A stretch of DNA of 64,000 nt. Origin: an uncultured Candidatus Actinomarina sp. (GTDB lineage Bacteria > Actinomycetota > Acidimicrobiia > Actinomarinales > Actinomarinaceae). Both the position numbers and the translations under genes were made by a program. How positions within the stretch are numbered: the first letter of the stretch is position 1; each line of letters starts with the position of its first letter. The notes beneath the pieces are model-generated. The model ran no database searches and had not been told where the DNA came from. It saw only the letters and a list, made by a program, of their open reading frames with translations. The stretch spans positions 1 through 64,000 of the forward strand of contig CABYLQ010000003.1 in assembly GCA_902519845.1 (NCBI GenBank). The letters run 5' to 3'. Below, piece by piece: positions 46,695 through 55,211 of this stretch.

Positions 46695-47525
46695 ATGTCA
46701 AAAGAATCTGTTTTTAAAGAAGGGTCGGGATCTAGAAAAGGTTTCGTCTCTAAATTTCAAACAGAAAATAATCTTGATATGCAAACAGAAAATAACATAT
46801 CAAAAATCCGAAATAAAATATTTAATAAAAGCTCAGAAAATATGAGTGAGCTCGTTGACAATTGTATCTCACTGACCGTAACTTCACCTCCATATAATGT
46901 AGGCAAGTTGAGCGATCTTGATCTTGATGATAAAAAATATTGGAAGATGATGAAATCTTGTTTTGAAGAAGTTTACAGAGTAACTGAATCTGGGGGTCGT
47001 TTAGTTGTAAATGTTGCAAATCTTGGAAGAAAACCATATATTCCATTTTCTAATCAATTCACAGAACTACTTTTAAATTTGGGTTTTATTATGCGTGGAG
47101 AAATTATTTGGCAAAAATCAAAGGGTGCAAATGCAAATTTTGCATGGGGTAGTTGGCTGTCAGCATCAAACCCAGTAATACGTGATCTTCATGAGTATTG
47201 CTTAGTGTTCTCAAAAGAGTCAATGAATAGAAACAAAGAAGGAGAATCAACAATTGAAAAAGAAGAGTTTATGGACTCTACTCTCTCAATATGGAATATT
47301 CTTCCTGCAAAAGCTAAAAAAATTGGTCATCCTGCTCCATTCCCAGAAGAGTTGGTTGAACGATTTATTAATCTTTATTCTTATAAAAATGAAATTATTC
47401 TTGATCCTTTTTTTGGAAGTGGAACTACAGGGCTAGCAGCAAAAAATTTAGAAAGAGATTATATAGGCTATGAAGCAAATAGTGATTACTGTGATCTTGC
47501 TAAAAAAAGAATTAACTCTCGTTAA
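46695..47525 (+). CDS. Orphan DNA methyltransferase (N4-cytosine or N6-adenine)
   Basis: A 276-residue SAM-dependent amino-methyltransferase of the beta class: catalytic motif IV TSPPYNVGK at 63-71 precedes the SAM-binding motif I DPFFGSGTTGLAA at 237-249. TSPPY is common in N4-cytosine and some N6-adenine enzymes. No endonuclease or specificity subunit is adjacent, so it may be a regulatory or protective solitary methylase. Its 3' end overlaps the convergent ABC exporter gene by 14 bases. Confidence 0.92.
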   Translation: MSKESVFKEGSGSRKGFVSKFQTENNLDMQTENNISKIRNKIFNKSSENMSELVDNCISLTVTSPPYNVGKLSDLDLDDKKYWKMMKSCFEEVYRVTESGGRLVVNVANLGRKPYIPFSNQFTELLLNLGFIMRGEIIWQKSKGANANFAWGSWLSASNPVIRDLHEYCLVFSKESMNRNKEGESTIEKEEFMDSTLSIWNILPAKAKKIGHPAPFPEELVERFINLYSYKNEIILDPFFGSGTTGLAAKNLERDYIGYEANSDYCDLAKKRINSR

Positions 47526-49239
47526 CTAGATTCCAAGCAGAAAAAAGATCTTTGTACGTCTGATTATCTTTTAATAAATTTTCATGACTATCAAATCCAG
47601 TTAAATTACCATTTTCCATGACTATAATTTTTTCTGCATTAAGTACAGTTTCAAGTCTGTGTGCAATAACTATTGATGTCTGAAATGTTAAAAGTTTTTC
47701 AGTTGCATCAAGTATCGATGATTCAGATTCTATATCTAAATTTGCAGTAGCTTCATCAAAGACAATAATTTTTCTTTTTGCTAAAACTGCTCTTAATAAA
47801 GCAACAAATTGTCTTTCACCGGCTGATATATTTCCACCTCGTTCACCTACCTCTTGATCTAATTTTTTCTCATATCTATCAAACCAGTCAAGAACACCAA
47901 TTGATGCAAGTTCTTCTTCTAACGAGGTAACATCTGGCTGTGAATAATTTAAATTTTCTCTGATTGTTCCTCTGAATAAAAAGCTCTCTTGTGGAACAAA
48001 TGCAACATTGTTTCTAACCCATTCTTCATCAACTTCTTTAGAGTCAATTCCAAAATATTTCATTGCTCCACCAGTAGGTAAATAAAATCGAAGGATTAAT
48101 TTAGCAATCGTACTTTTTCCTGCACCAGTCTCTCCAACTATTGCAATTTTTTCTCCTTTATTAATAGAAAAAGATACTTCATGTAATACGTTTTCTCTTC
48201 CATATGAAAATTTAACATTGTCAAACTCGACAGCATTTTCAGGAGAAGTATCTGGAAATTTTTCCCCTTTCTTACTTAAATTGGGTTGTTCATCAAGAAT
48301 TGAAAAAACTTTCTTCATAGATGAGCCAGCAGATCTTAAAGTATCGTAGTTAAAAGACAATTGAATTAACGGATCAAAAAAGTAGTTTAAATAAAATAAA
48401 AGAGCAACCAATTCGCCAACAGAGAGTGTTCCCTCAGATATTCTTTGTGAGCCAAACCACAATACAGTAGCAATAGAGGAAACCCTGGTGAATTCAAGAA
48501 ATGGAAAGTAAACAGCAATATTTCTTGCTGATCTCATATTTGCTTTGAAATGTTCTTTATTTACTTTTTTAAATCTTTTTATTTGGGTATCTTCATCTGT
48601 ATAAGCTTGAATTACTCTAACTCCCGATATACCTTCTTGTAATGAAGAAAGTACCTGTCCTATCCATTCTCTAACTTCCCAATAGGTAGTATCTGCATAA
48701 TTTCTGAATATTTTTGTAGCAATAGCCAATATTGGCATAACAACAAAAGCTAATATTGAAAGTTGCACATCGACAATAAATACAGCTATTACAGCACCAA
48801 ATATTGTTAACAAAGCAGTTAACACACTACTTGCACCTTCTTTTGCAAATTCAGTCAAGCTTTGCATATCAGATGTTAATCTTGCTACTAAAACTCCTGT
48901 CTTATTTTTTTCAAAATAATTTATATCAAGAGATGACATATGCCTAAATAATTTCTCCCTCACCCTTTTTACATATGTCTCGCCAACCATACCGATATAA
49001 AGTAGAGCTTGACTTGTTACAAAATATAACAAAACAAGAGTTAGAAAGTAGTAAAGGGATTGTTGTAATACATATCCATAATCTGATTCTATTACACCAC
49101 CATCTATTCCATTTCTTATCAAATATGGTCCAACCATTCTTATTGCTGTGGCGAATAAAGCTATTAAAGAACTTATTATGAATTTGTTTCTAACCTCAGG
49201 GACAAGTTTCAATGATCTAGAAAATGTTTTATCTTTCAA
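47512..49239 (-). CDS. ABC exporter half-transporter (partner B)
   Basis: A 575-residue type IV exporter: six-span transmembrane domain (about 1-310) then an NBD. Walker A is GETGAGKST, Walker B IIVFDEATANLD with the catalytic Glu, H-loop VIAHRLETV. The signature is noncanonical, ISAGERQ instead of LSGGQ. With the upstream gene it forms a heterodimer of the MdlAB/BmrCD type, in which this chain contributes the intact Walker B/H-loop. Substrate (lipid, drug or peptide) is unknown. It overlaps its partner by 4 bases. Confidence 0.9.
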   Translation of the reverse strand: MKDKTFSRSLKLVPEVRNKFIISSLIALFATAIRMVGPYLIRNGIDGGVIESDYGYVLQQSLYYFLTLVLLYFVTSQALLYIGMVGETYVKRVREKLFRHMSSLDINYFEKNKTGVLVARLTSDMQSLTEFAKEGASSVLTALLTIFGAVIAVFIVDVQLSILAFVVMPILAIATKIFRNYADTTYWEVREWIGQVLSSLQEGISGVRVIQAYTDEDTQIKRFKKVNKEHFKANMRSARNIAVYFPFLEFTRVSSIATVLWFGSQRISEGTLSVGELVALLFYLNYFFDPLIQLSFNYDTLRSAGSSMKKVFSILDEQPNLSKKGEKFPDTSPENAVEFDNVKFSYGRENVLHEVSFSINKGEKIAIVGETGAGKSTIAKLILRFYLPTGGAMKYFGIDSKEVDEEWVRNNVAFVPQESFLFRGTIRENLNYSQPDVTSLEEELASIGVLDWFDRYEKKLDQEVGERGGNISAGERQFVALLRAVLAKRKIIVFDEATANLDIESESSILDATEKLLTFQTSIVIAHRLETVLNAEKIIVMENGNLTGFDSHENLLKDNQTYKDLFSAWNLVNES

Positions 49240-50996
49240 TTTAGTTTTGATGCTTTCTCTTGTTCGAGAAATAAGTTTCTATAAGACTTAACTTCAGTAA
49301 GAATATCTTCATGTTTACCTTGCGCTCTAATTTTTCCATCTTCAATAAATAAGACCTCATCACAAAGCTCAATTGTGGGTACACGATTAGTAATAATTAA
49401 AGTTGTCATTTTATTCATGACTTTTTGTAGTTCATTTCTTATTTCTTCTTCTGTAGATGCATCAACCGCTGAGAGGGCATCATCAAGTATTAATATTTTA
49501 GGATTTCTAACAATTGCTCTAGCAAGTGCAATTCTTTGTCTTTGCCCTCCAGATAAACCATAACCTCTCTCACCTACTTTAGTTTCATAGGTTTCAGGCA
49601 ATTGAGAAATGAATTCATGAGCTTTTGCAATGATTGCAGCCTCTTCGACTTCTTGCTGAGATGCTTCAATTGATCCAATTGCAATGTTGTCTTTGGCAGA
49701 ATTTGAAAATAAAAAACTTTCTTCAAAAGCTAAACTTACATTATTTCTTAAATCATCAAGTTTAATTTTTTTAATATCAACATTATCAATTTTTATTGTT
49801 CCAGATTTGACATCATAGAGCCTTGGAAGAAGATATGACAAAGTTGATTTTCCAGATCCAGTTGCTCCAACAATAGCAATAGTTTTTTGCCCTTCTACTT
49901 TGAACGAAAGTTCATTGAAAATCGTATCATTTCCGTAACTAAAATCGACATTTTCAAATTCTATTGTTCCATTTCCATCAGTAGGAAATTTTACTAGGTC
50001 ATCATTATTTATAATCGATGGTTGTTCATCTAATAATTCTAAAATTCTATTTCCTGCTGAGACACTTGATGGAATTTCTGATAAAAACCATGCTGTAATT
50101 CTGAGGGGCCAAATTAACAAAATTACATATTGTGTAAAAGCTATAAAATCTCCTAAAGTTATAAATTCATTTATTGCTAAATAACCACCCAATAAAAGAA
50201 CTACTAATGTGATAATCATTGGTATTAATTCAAACAATGGGACAAATCTTGTTCTTAAATGTAGGAAATTTACAGATGTTTCATAAATCTTTTCAATAGA
50301 TCTCTCGACCTTTATAGAAGCTTCATCTTCATTTCCAAAAGCTTTAACAACTCTGATGCCCCCAAGTTGTTCTTCAACTTCAGTCGTCATTTCTGCCTCA
50401 GCCTCTTTGACCTTCAAAGAAACTTCCATTGCTCTTGATGCAAAGTTTCCAGCTATATATAAAACTAAAGGAATTGATAGAAGAACTATTAATCCCAAAA
50501 TAAAGTCAATAGAAATAAGTGTGACACTAAGTAATAATAAAAGAAAAACATTAGCTGTTGCTAAAGGAGCAATTGCAAAAGCAAGTCTTACTTGAGATGC
50601 ATCACTTGATGCTCTTGCCATTAATTCGCCTGTAGGAACTTTGTCATGATATTTAAAAGCTAATCTTTGCATGTGTCCAAAAATAGTATTTCTGATCTCA
50701 GCTTCAACATTAAACGAGACTGACATACTAAAATATCTTCTTACCCCAATAGATGCAGCTCTTACATAACCAATTGCTATTAAGAAGGAAAGAAAAACAA
50801 TTATAACTTGTTGATTGCTTGCAACAATTCCATCATCAACAATTCGTTTAATTAAATATGGATGAAGTATTACTAAAAAACACCAAATGATTGCTGAAAA
50901 CATAGATATAAGAAAATGCTTTCTGTTATTTTTTACCTCTTCAATATAAAATCTTAAAGCTTTCTTAAATTCAGGAGTTTTAAACACATCAAACAT
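49236..50996 (-). CDS. ABC exporter half-transporter (partner A, degenerate site)
   Basis: A 586-residue exporter. The Walker A is GATGSGKST and the signature LSGGQRQ is canonical, but Walker B ends in Asp (ILILDDALSAVD) and the H-loop His is Asn (IITNRVPTI), so one ATP site is catalytically dead. This is the asymmetric arrangement of heterodimeric exporters. The ATG at 50996 (MFDVFK) is chosen; a TTG 9 bases upstream at 51005 is less likely. Confidence 0.9.
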   Translation of the reverse strand: MFDVFKTPEFKKALRFYIEEVKNNRKHFLISMFSAIIWCFLVILHPYLIKRIVDDGIVASNQQVIIVFLSFLIAIGYVRAASIGVRRYFSMSVSFNVEAEIRNTIFGHMQRLAFKYHDKVPTGELMARASSDASQVRLAFAIAPLATANVFLLLLLSVTLISIDFILGLIVLLSIPLVLYIAGNFASRAMEVSLKVKEAEAEMTTEVEEQLGGIRVVKAFGNEDEASIKVERSIEKIYETSVNFLHLRTRFVPLFELIPMIITLVVLLLGGYLAINEFITLGDFIAFTQYVILLIWPLRITAWFLSEIPSSVSAGNRILELLDEQPSIINNDDLVKFPTDGNGTIEFENVDFSYGNDTIFNELSFKVEGQKTIAIVGATGSGKSTLSYLLPRLYDVKSGTIKIDNVDIKKIKLDDLRNNVSLAFEESFLFSNSAKDNIAIGSIEASQQEVEEAAIIAKAHEFISQLPETYETKVGERGYGLSGGQRQRIALARAIVRNPKILILDDALSAVDASTEEEIRNELQKVMNKMTTLIITNRVPTIELCDEVLFIEDGKIRAQGKHEDILTEVKSYRNLFLEQEKASKLN

Positions 50997-51075
50997 ACTT
51001 AACAATATTAAATGGATAACAAATAAACAGTAAGGACTTTGTGCATTATTTCACAAGCATATTAGTCTTTGAACA

Positions 51076-52593
51076 ATGAATGATGTACTTGATAAAAAAA
51101 TTGAAAATGTTTTAGATTCTGCTGACAGAATGTTCATAGCAACTAGTGTTGGTGGAAATTCTTCAGGTGCATCAGTTTTCTATGCTCGTGATGGTGAAGA
51201 TCTTGTATTTTTTACCTTTAACCCGACAAGAAAAGCAGAACAAATTCGTTTAAATCCAAGAGTGCACGTAGTTATATGGCCAAAAGGACAAGAAGGCATA
51301 AAAGGCCTTCAGATTGATGGTGAGTGTTACAAAATAAAAGATGAACAAGAGAAAGAAAAAGCCTACGAAATGGTTTTATCAACAACTGAGGCATTCAAAG
51401 AATATATGGAAGATGACTTTTTAAAAGAAAATGATGTTGTTGGTTATTACCGCATCAAGCCAACAACAATAAAATATGTAGATTTTTATCAAGAAGAACA
51501 ATTTGAGTGGAGAACATATCCAGCTAATAAAACTTCAGCTGTAAAATTTACTTTTAAACTTGCGTTGAAAAGAGTTGGCCTGTGGCTACGTACTGTAAGA
51601 GCCCCCTTTCTCACTGCAACTATTGCACCTATATTAATTGGTGCATCCGTTGCCTGGAATGATCTGAAATCAGAAAATTTAAACAGTGAGTGGTCATGGA
51701 ATATGTTTTGGCTTGTACTTGGTGGTGCATGTTTAGCACAGATAGCAACAAACGCCTCAAATGATTATTTCGACCATACATCTAGTGCTGATGAAATAAA
51801 TAAAGTTGCTAGTCCATTCAATGGAGGTAGTAGAGTAATTCAGGTTGGTTTAATGACTCCTGGACAAGTTTTGATTACGGCCTTAGTAAGTATTCTTGGA
51901 ACGATCGGTATAGGACTTTATATTAATCAACAAATAAGTGGTTATATATTTGGAAATACACCTATATTGTGGACCGGAATTCTTGGAACTTTTCTGGCAC
52001 TAGGGTATACAGGAGATCCTGTGAGGCTTGGTTATAAAGGTTTTGGAGAAATTGCAATAGCTCTTGGATTTGGTCCTGTGATGGTAATGGGAGCACACTA
52101 TGTTCTGACATTTCCTATGCATAATAATGATTTAGCATTATGGAACTGGGCTGAAGCATTAATTGCTTCAATACCAATTGCACTATTAGTAATGCTTATA
52201 GTTTGGATAAATCAGTTTCAAGATGCGCCCTCAGACGCTGCAGTTGGCAAAAATACCTGGGTAGTTAGAACAGCAATAAATGACGGTTGGATGAGACTTG
52301 AAAAACCATTATCTTTATACAAACAGTTTATGGTCGAAGCATTTATCTCTGTTGCATTAATTGGTATCCTAAGCTTTTTTACTGAATTTGGAACTGTTTA
52401 TGCTTTCATTGCTTTGATGCCTTTGGCATTAGTTTGGAAAGCATTCAAAATGGCTGATGAGTGGATGATTAAATGGAACAATCCTGATGCTGATAGACAA
52501 AAAGTACCTTATGAATTATTGCTTGTAAATGTCTCAACTATTGGCATACACTTTCTAACTGGATTACTACTTGCTGTTGCCTATCTAATTTAA
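51076..52593 (+). CDS. Split-barrel flavin/PNPOx-like domain fused to MenA-type prenyltransferase
   Basis: A 505-residue two-domain protein. Residues about 1-150 resemble the pyridoxamine 5'-phosphate oxidase-like split barrel (SGASVFYARDGEDLVFFTF, NPRVHVVIWP), an FMN/F420-binding fold. Residues about 165-505 are a UbiA-family membrane prenyltransferase with about eight or nine spans, both Asp motifs visible: NASNDYFD near 225-232 and QFQDAPSD near 381-388. The downstream methyltransferase points to menaquinone synthesis (MenA, 1,4-dihydroxy-2-naphthoate octaprenyltransferase). This fusion is unfamiliar to me. Confidence 0.88.
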   Translation: MNDVLDKKIENVLDSADRMFIATSVGGNSSGASVFYARDGEDLVFFTFNPTRKAEQIRLNPRVHVVIWPKGQEGIKGLQIDGECYKIKDEQEKEKAYEMVLSTTEAFKEYMEDDFLKENDVVGYYRIKPTTIKYVDFYQEEQFEWRTYPANKTSAVKFTFKLALKRVGLWLRTVRAPFLTATIAPILIGASVAWNDLKSENLNSEWSWNMFWLVLGGACLAQIATNASNDYFDHTSSADEINKVASPFNGGSRVIQVGLMTPGQVLITALVSILGTIGIGLYINQQISGYIFGNTPILWTGILGTFLALGYTGDPVRLGYKGFGEIAIALGFGPVMVMGAHYVLTFPMHNNDLALWNWAEALIASIPIALLVMLIVWINQFQDAPSDAAVGKNTWVVRTAINDGWMRLEKPLSLYKQFMVEAFISVALIGILSFFTEFGTVYAFIALMPLALVWKAFKMADEWMIKWNNPDADRQKVPYELLLVNVSTIGIHFLTGLLLAVAYLI

Positions 52594-53223
52594 TTGAACA
52601 AATCTGCAAACTTTTCAAACATTCATAAATTTTATGACTTTATCAATTCATTGATAACATTTGGATTTGATAAATTATGGCGTCGTCAAGCTGCCGCAAA
52701 TCTTAAACAAGGAAATGTCCTTGATCTTGGTAGTGGTACTGGAGCATCATATGAGGATCTCAAAAGATTTGATGTTGTAGCTCTTGATCCTGATGAAAAT
52801 ATGTTGTCGTTAAATAAATTTCAAAACAAAGTAGTCGGTATAAGTGAAAATTTACCATTCGATAATAACTCCTTTGACAATATTTTTTGTTGTTTCGTAT
52901 TAAGAAATGTTGACAATATTGAGAAGACTTTTAGTGAAGTTTCAAGAGTTTTAAAAAAAGATGGAAAATTTATATTACTAGATATGTCAAGACCTCGTAA
53001 TAATATCCTTAAACGATTTCATAAAATTGGGACTTACCTCGTTTTGCATTTGATTGGATTGATTACATTTAATCTGAAAGAATACAGATTTTTACACTTT
53101 TCCTTAGATAAGCTTCCACCACCTGAAGATTTGTTAGTTGATATAAATCTAGAAAAAAAGATGTTAAAAAGAACTGGCCTTTTTGGGTTTGTTTATTTGG
53201 GAGTTTTTGAAAATAATAATTAA
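52594..53223 (+). CDS. Demethylmenaquinone methyltransferase (UbiE/MenG-like)
   Basis: A 209-residue SAM methyltransferase that would complete menaquinone. The SAM-binding motif VLDLGSGTG and the post-II segment FDNIFCCFVLRNVDN match UbiE/MenG; the N-terminal NIHKFYDFINSLITFGFDKLWR is the MenG-like quinone region. It starts at TTG immediately after the MenA stop (TAA TTG), so translation is coupled. The stop lies 1 base from the convergent TlpA-like gene. Confidence 0.9.
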   Translation: MNKSANFSNIHKFYDFINSLITFGFDKLWRRQAAANLKQGNVLDLGSGTGASYEDLKRFDVVALDPDENMLSLNKFQNKVVGISENLPFDNNSFDNIFCCFVLRNVDNIEKTFSEVSRVLKKDGKFILLDMSRPRNNILKRFHKIGTYLVLHLIGLITFNLKEYRFLHFSLDKLPPPEDLLVDINLEKKMLKRTGLFGFVYLGVFENNN

Positions 53224-53224
53224 A

Positions 53225-53827
53225 TTATTGATTAGCAAGTTGAACAAGAAGAGCTCCAACCATATCCTCTGGCAGGTTTCCTGTTCTTCTAGCAATCACA
53301 TTGAGGTCTTTATCTAGAAAGACCCAATAAGGAAATGCATTAAGTCCGTATGCTTCACCAATTTCACGATCTAAATCATAAATTTGGGTTTCACTCCAAC
53401 CCTCACGTAATAACCATTCTTGAGGAGGATAGTTATCTCGTCCTCTATCAATAGATGTAGCAACTGCTATAACATCGATTCCTGGTGGAACGCCATTTGA
53501 ATCAATAAAACTTTGAACTACGGGAACTTCTCGCTGACAATGAGGACACCAGTGAGCTAAAAACAATAATGCTTTAGAATTTCCGTTTTTTTCTAAATTA
53601 AAAATTTCTGAATTTTGATCTGGTGCTGAAAATGTAGGTGCCGAAAGCCCAAGTGCAATGTTGTCATCATTTTCTCCAGCATATTGAGGAAGAGATTCTC
53701 CATCAACATTGATCTCACCCTCAGGGAGCCCAGCAGCTACTGGTTCAGAACTTAAAGTAACACCAATTGCAATAGCAAGGCCTAGAACAAGAACAACAGC
53801 TCCAGCGATAATGAAATTTTTATTCAA
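53225..53827 (-). CDS. Membrane-anchored thioredoxin-like thiol oxidoreductase
   Basis: A 200-residue exported protein: N-terminal signal anchor (about residues 5-27), a low-complexity linker, then a TlpA/DsbA-like thioredoxin fold with active site CPHC at C94-C97 and a cis-Pro region NAFPYWVFL. CPHC is the DsbA-type pair, suggesting oxidative folding of secreted proteins. It overlaps the DsbB-like gene by 8 bases, the classic redox partner arrangement. Confidence 0.9.
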   Translation of the reverse strand: MNKNFIIAGAVVLVLGLAIAIGVTLSSEPVAAGLPEGEINVDGESLPQYAGENDDNIALGLSAPTFSAPDQNSEIFNLEKNGNSKALLFLAHWCPHCQREVPVVQSFIDSNGVPPGIDVIAVATSIDRGRDNYPPQEWLLREGWSETQIYDLDREIGEAYGLNAFPYWVFLDKDLNVIARRTGNLPEDMVGALLVQLANQ

Positions 53828-54347
53828 CTAATTCCTTTCTTGCAAAATCATAGTACAGCAAAGATACAAATATCGTTAAAAATCCTGTTCCGGCCATTAC
53901 AGGAATACTTATAAATCCAAAAATATCAACATATTTTAAATCACAGGGAACATCTACAGCGCAGGTTCCACCGCCTCCTCCACCATTTTGTAAAAAAATA
54001 TGATAAATACTAACAAGTACACCAATTATACTTATATACCCAACTCTAAAAAATGGTCGCTTTACAAGTGATATGAGTAATGCAATTGTAATTGGATACA
54101 TTAAGTATCTCTGATACCAGCAAAATCTACATGGAATAAAACCAACTACTTCTGAATAGACAATGCTTCCAATTGAAGAAAAGATAGCAACGGAAATTGC
54201 AAAATTTAGAAACTGGTCAGTAACAATTTTTGTAAAAGTTTTTTTAGAAAAATAAAGATAAAGTATTGCTGCAGAGGACACCCAGGCCACAAACGTAAGA
54301 AATCCAAAAAAAGTATTTAGTAAAATTGTGAGATTCATTAAATCCAT
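53820..54347 (-). CDS. DsbB/BdbC-like disulfide-oxidoreductase
   Basis: A 175-residue membrane protein with four or five spans and two redox Cys pairs: C73-C76 in FIPCRFCWYQR (the BdbC/DsbB hallmark) and C129-C135 in GTCAVDVPC after a run of six Gly. It would reoxidise the adjacent DsbA-like thioredoxin and pass electrons to quinone, perhaps the menaquinone made by the neighbouring genes. It starts 6 bases after a TAAAAT box. Confidence 0.9.
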   Translation of the reverse strand: MDLMNLTILLNTFFGFLTFVAWVSSAAILYLYFSKKTFTKIVTDQFLNFAISVAIFSSIGSIVYSEVVGFIPCRFCWYQRYLMYPITIALLISLVKRPFFRVGYISIIGVLVSIYHIFLQNGGGGGGTCAVDVPCDLKYVDIFGFISIPVMAGTGFLTIFVSLLYYDFARKELVE

Positions 54348-54353
54348 ATAAAA

Positions 54354-54359
54354 ATTTTA
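54354..54359 (-). promoter_or_regulatory. -10 box of a probable leaderless promoter (DsbB-like gene)
   Basis: On the minus strand TAAAAT is followed after exactly 6 bases (TTTTAT) by the ATG at 54347. It lies just downstream of the rhodopsin terminator, so the thiol-oxidation pair is a separate unit. Confidence 0.5.
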
Positions 54360-54365
54360 CCCTAC

Positions 54366-54399
54366 AAAAAATGATAGGCGACATTCGTCGCCTATCATT
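54366..54399 (-). terminator. Strong intrinsic terminator of the rhodopsin gene
   Basis: A perfect 13-bp stem (AATGATAGGCGAC/GTCGCCTATCATT, 54370-54399) with a 4-base loop is followed on the minus strand by a run of T. It begins about 20 bases after the rhodopsin stop, so rhodopsin is monocistronic. Confidence 0.9.
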
Positions 54400-54418
54400 A
54401 AAATTTTATTCGAAAAAG

Positions 54419-55081
54419 TTACGAAACTTTTTCTCCTGACTGAACTCGAGCCATTTGTAGTACTAATACACCAAGACCGACTTTATTAATTATGTCAGCA
54501 ATTGTGTATAGAACTTCACGAATAGCATCGAAGTCTCCAACTACAGGTGCAATATATCCTAACGGATAGATTATCCAACCTACAAGGATTAGATTCTTAA
54601 TGTTTTCAAAAGCTACTGCTTGATCACCTTTAAGACCTTCTCCTTCAGCTTGAAGATTTCTCATTAGCCAGACGTAAGTTGCCATAGCAATTACAAATCC
54701 TGTCCAATATTCGTTGCTTCCTGCGGCTGATGTTTCTCCGTAGTATCCTGCACCAATCATTACTGTTGCTGCAATTCCCCAGTTACGGACTGCCTCATTG
54801 TATGCGGCACCCTTTCTTGTAACGGCTAGGACTTCTACGAACATCAAAGGAACAGTTAAGACCCAGTCAACGTATCTTAACCCTGTATCGTATGATCCAC
54901 TCTCCCAAGATGCTCCCATCTTCTGATAGTGATACCATGCAATACCACAGACAAGTGCAGAAATATATACACCACGTCTATGTTCTGGTTTTACCTCTCT
55001 TGATGAAGCAAGTAAAAATACTGTTCCTGCAAGCATTCCTACAGTTGCTACCATAAAGAGACGATATGTTAGTTCTTCCAT
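54419..55081 (-). CDS. Proton-pumping rhodopsin, marine actinobacterial (MAC) type
   Basis: A compact 220-residue seven-helix light-driven proton pump. The helix C block RYVDWVLTVPLMFVE gives acceptor D72, T76 and donor E83 (the DTE motif of proteorhodopsin). The residue equivalent to proteorhodopsin 105 is M80, which predicts green absorption. H51 matches the conserved His. Retinal-binding K200 lies in ADIINKVGLG. It has a good Shine-Dalgarno (AAGGAG, 9 bases upstream). It is transcribed alone, flanked by a strong terminator and a 130-base upstream region with a dyad. No retinal-synthesis genes are in the window. Confidence 0.97.
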   Translation of the reverse strand: MEELTYRLFMVATVGMLAGTVFLLASSREVKPEHRRGVYISALVCGIAWYHYQKMGASWESGSYDTGLRYVDWVLTVPLMFVEVLAVTRKGAAYNEAVRNWGIAATVMIGAGYYGETSAAGSNEYWTGFVIAMATYVWLMRNLQAEGEGLKGDQAVAFENIKNLILVGWIIYPLGYIAPVVGDFDAIREVLYTIADIINKVGLGVLVLQMARVQSGEKVS

Positions 55082-55108
55082 TTAGAAGTACTCCTTTTTT
55101 TTATTTAT

Positions 55109-55123
55109 TGTGAAACGTTCACA
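55109..55123. promoter_or_regulatory. Dyad TGTGAA-N3-TTCACA upstream of rhodopsin
   Basis: A perfect 6-bp inverted repeat (TGTGAAACGTTCACA) lies 28-42 bases before the rhodopsin ATG, overlapping a plausible promoter (TTGCAC, 17 bases, TATGTG on the minus strand). It resembles a CRP-type site with a 5-base instead of 6-base spacer. The remainder of the 130-base gap (55082-55211) is AT-rich without other features. Confidence 0.4.
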
Positions 55124-55211
55124 TAACAAATGTACCATCCTTGTGCAATAATTTAAAAATTAAAAACAATTTTTAGATTATTTTTGTAACTTTATTTGCA
55201 AAAAATAGTAG

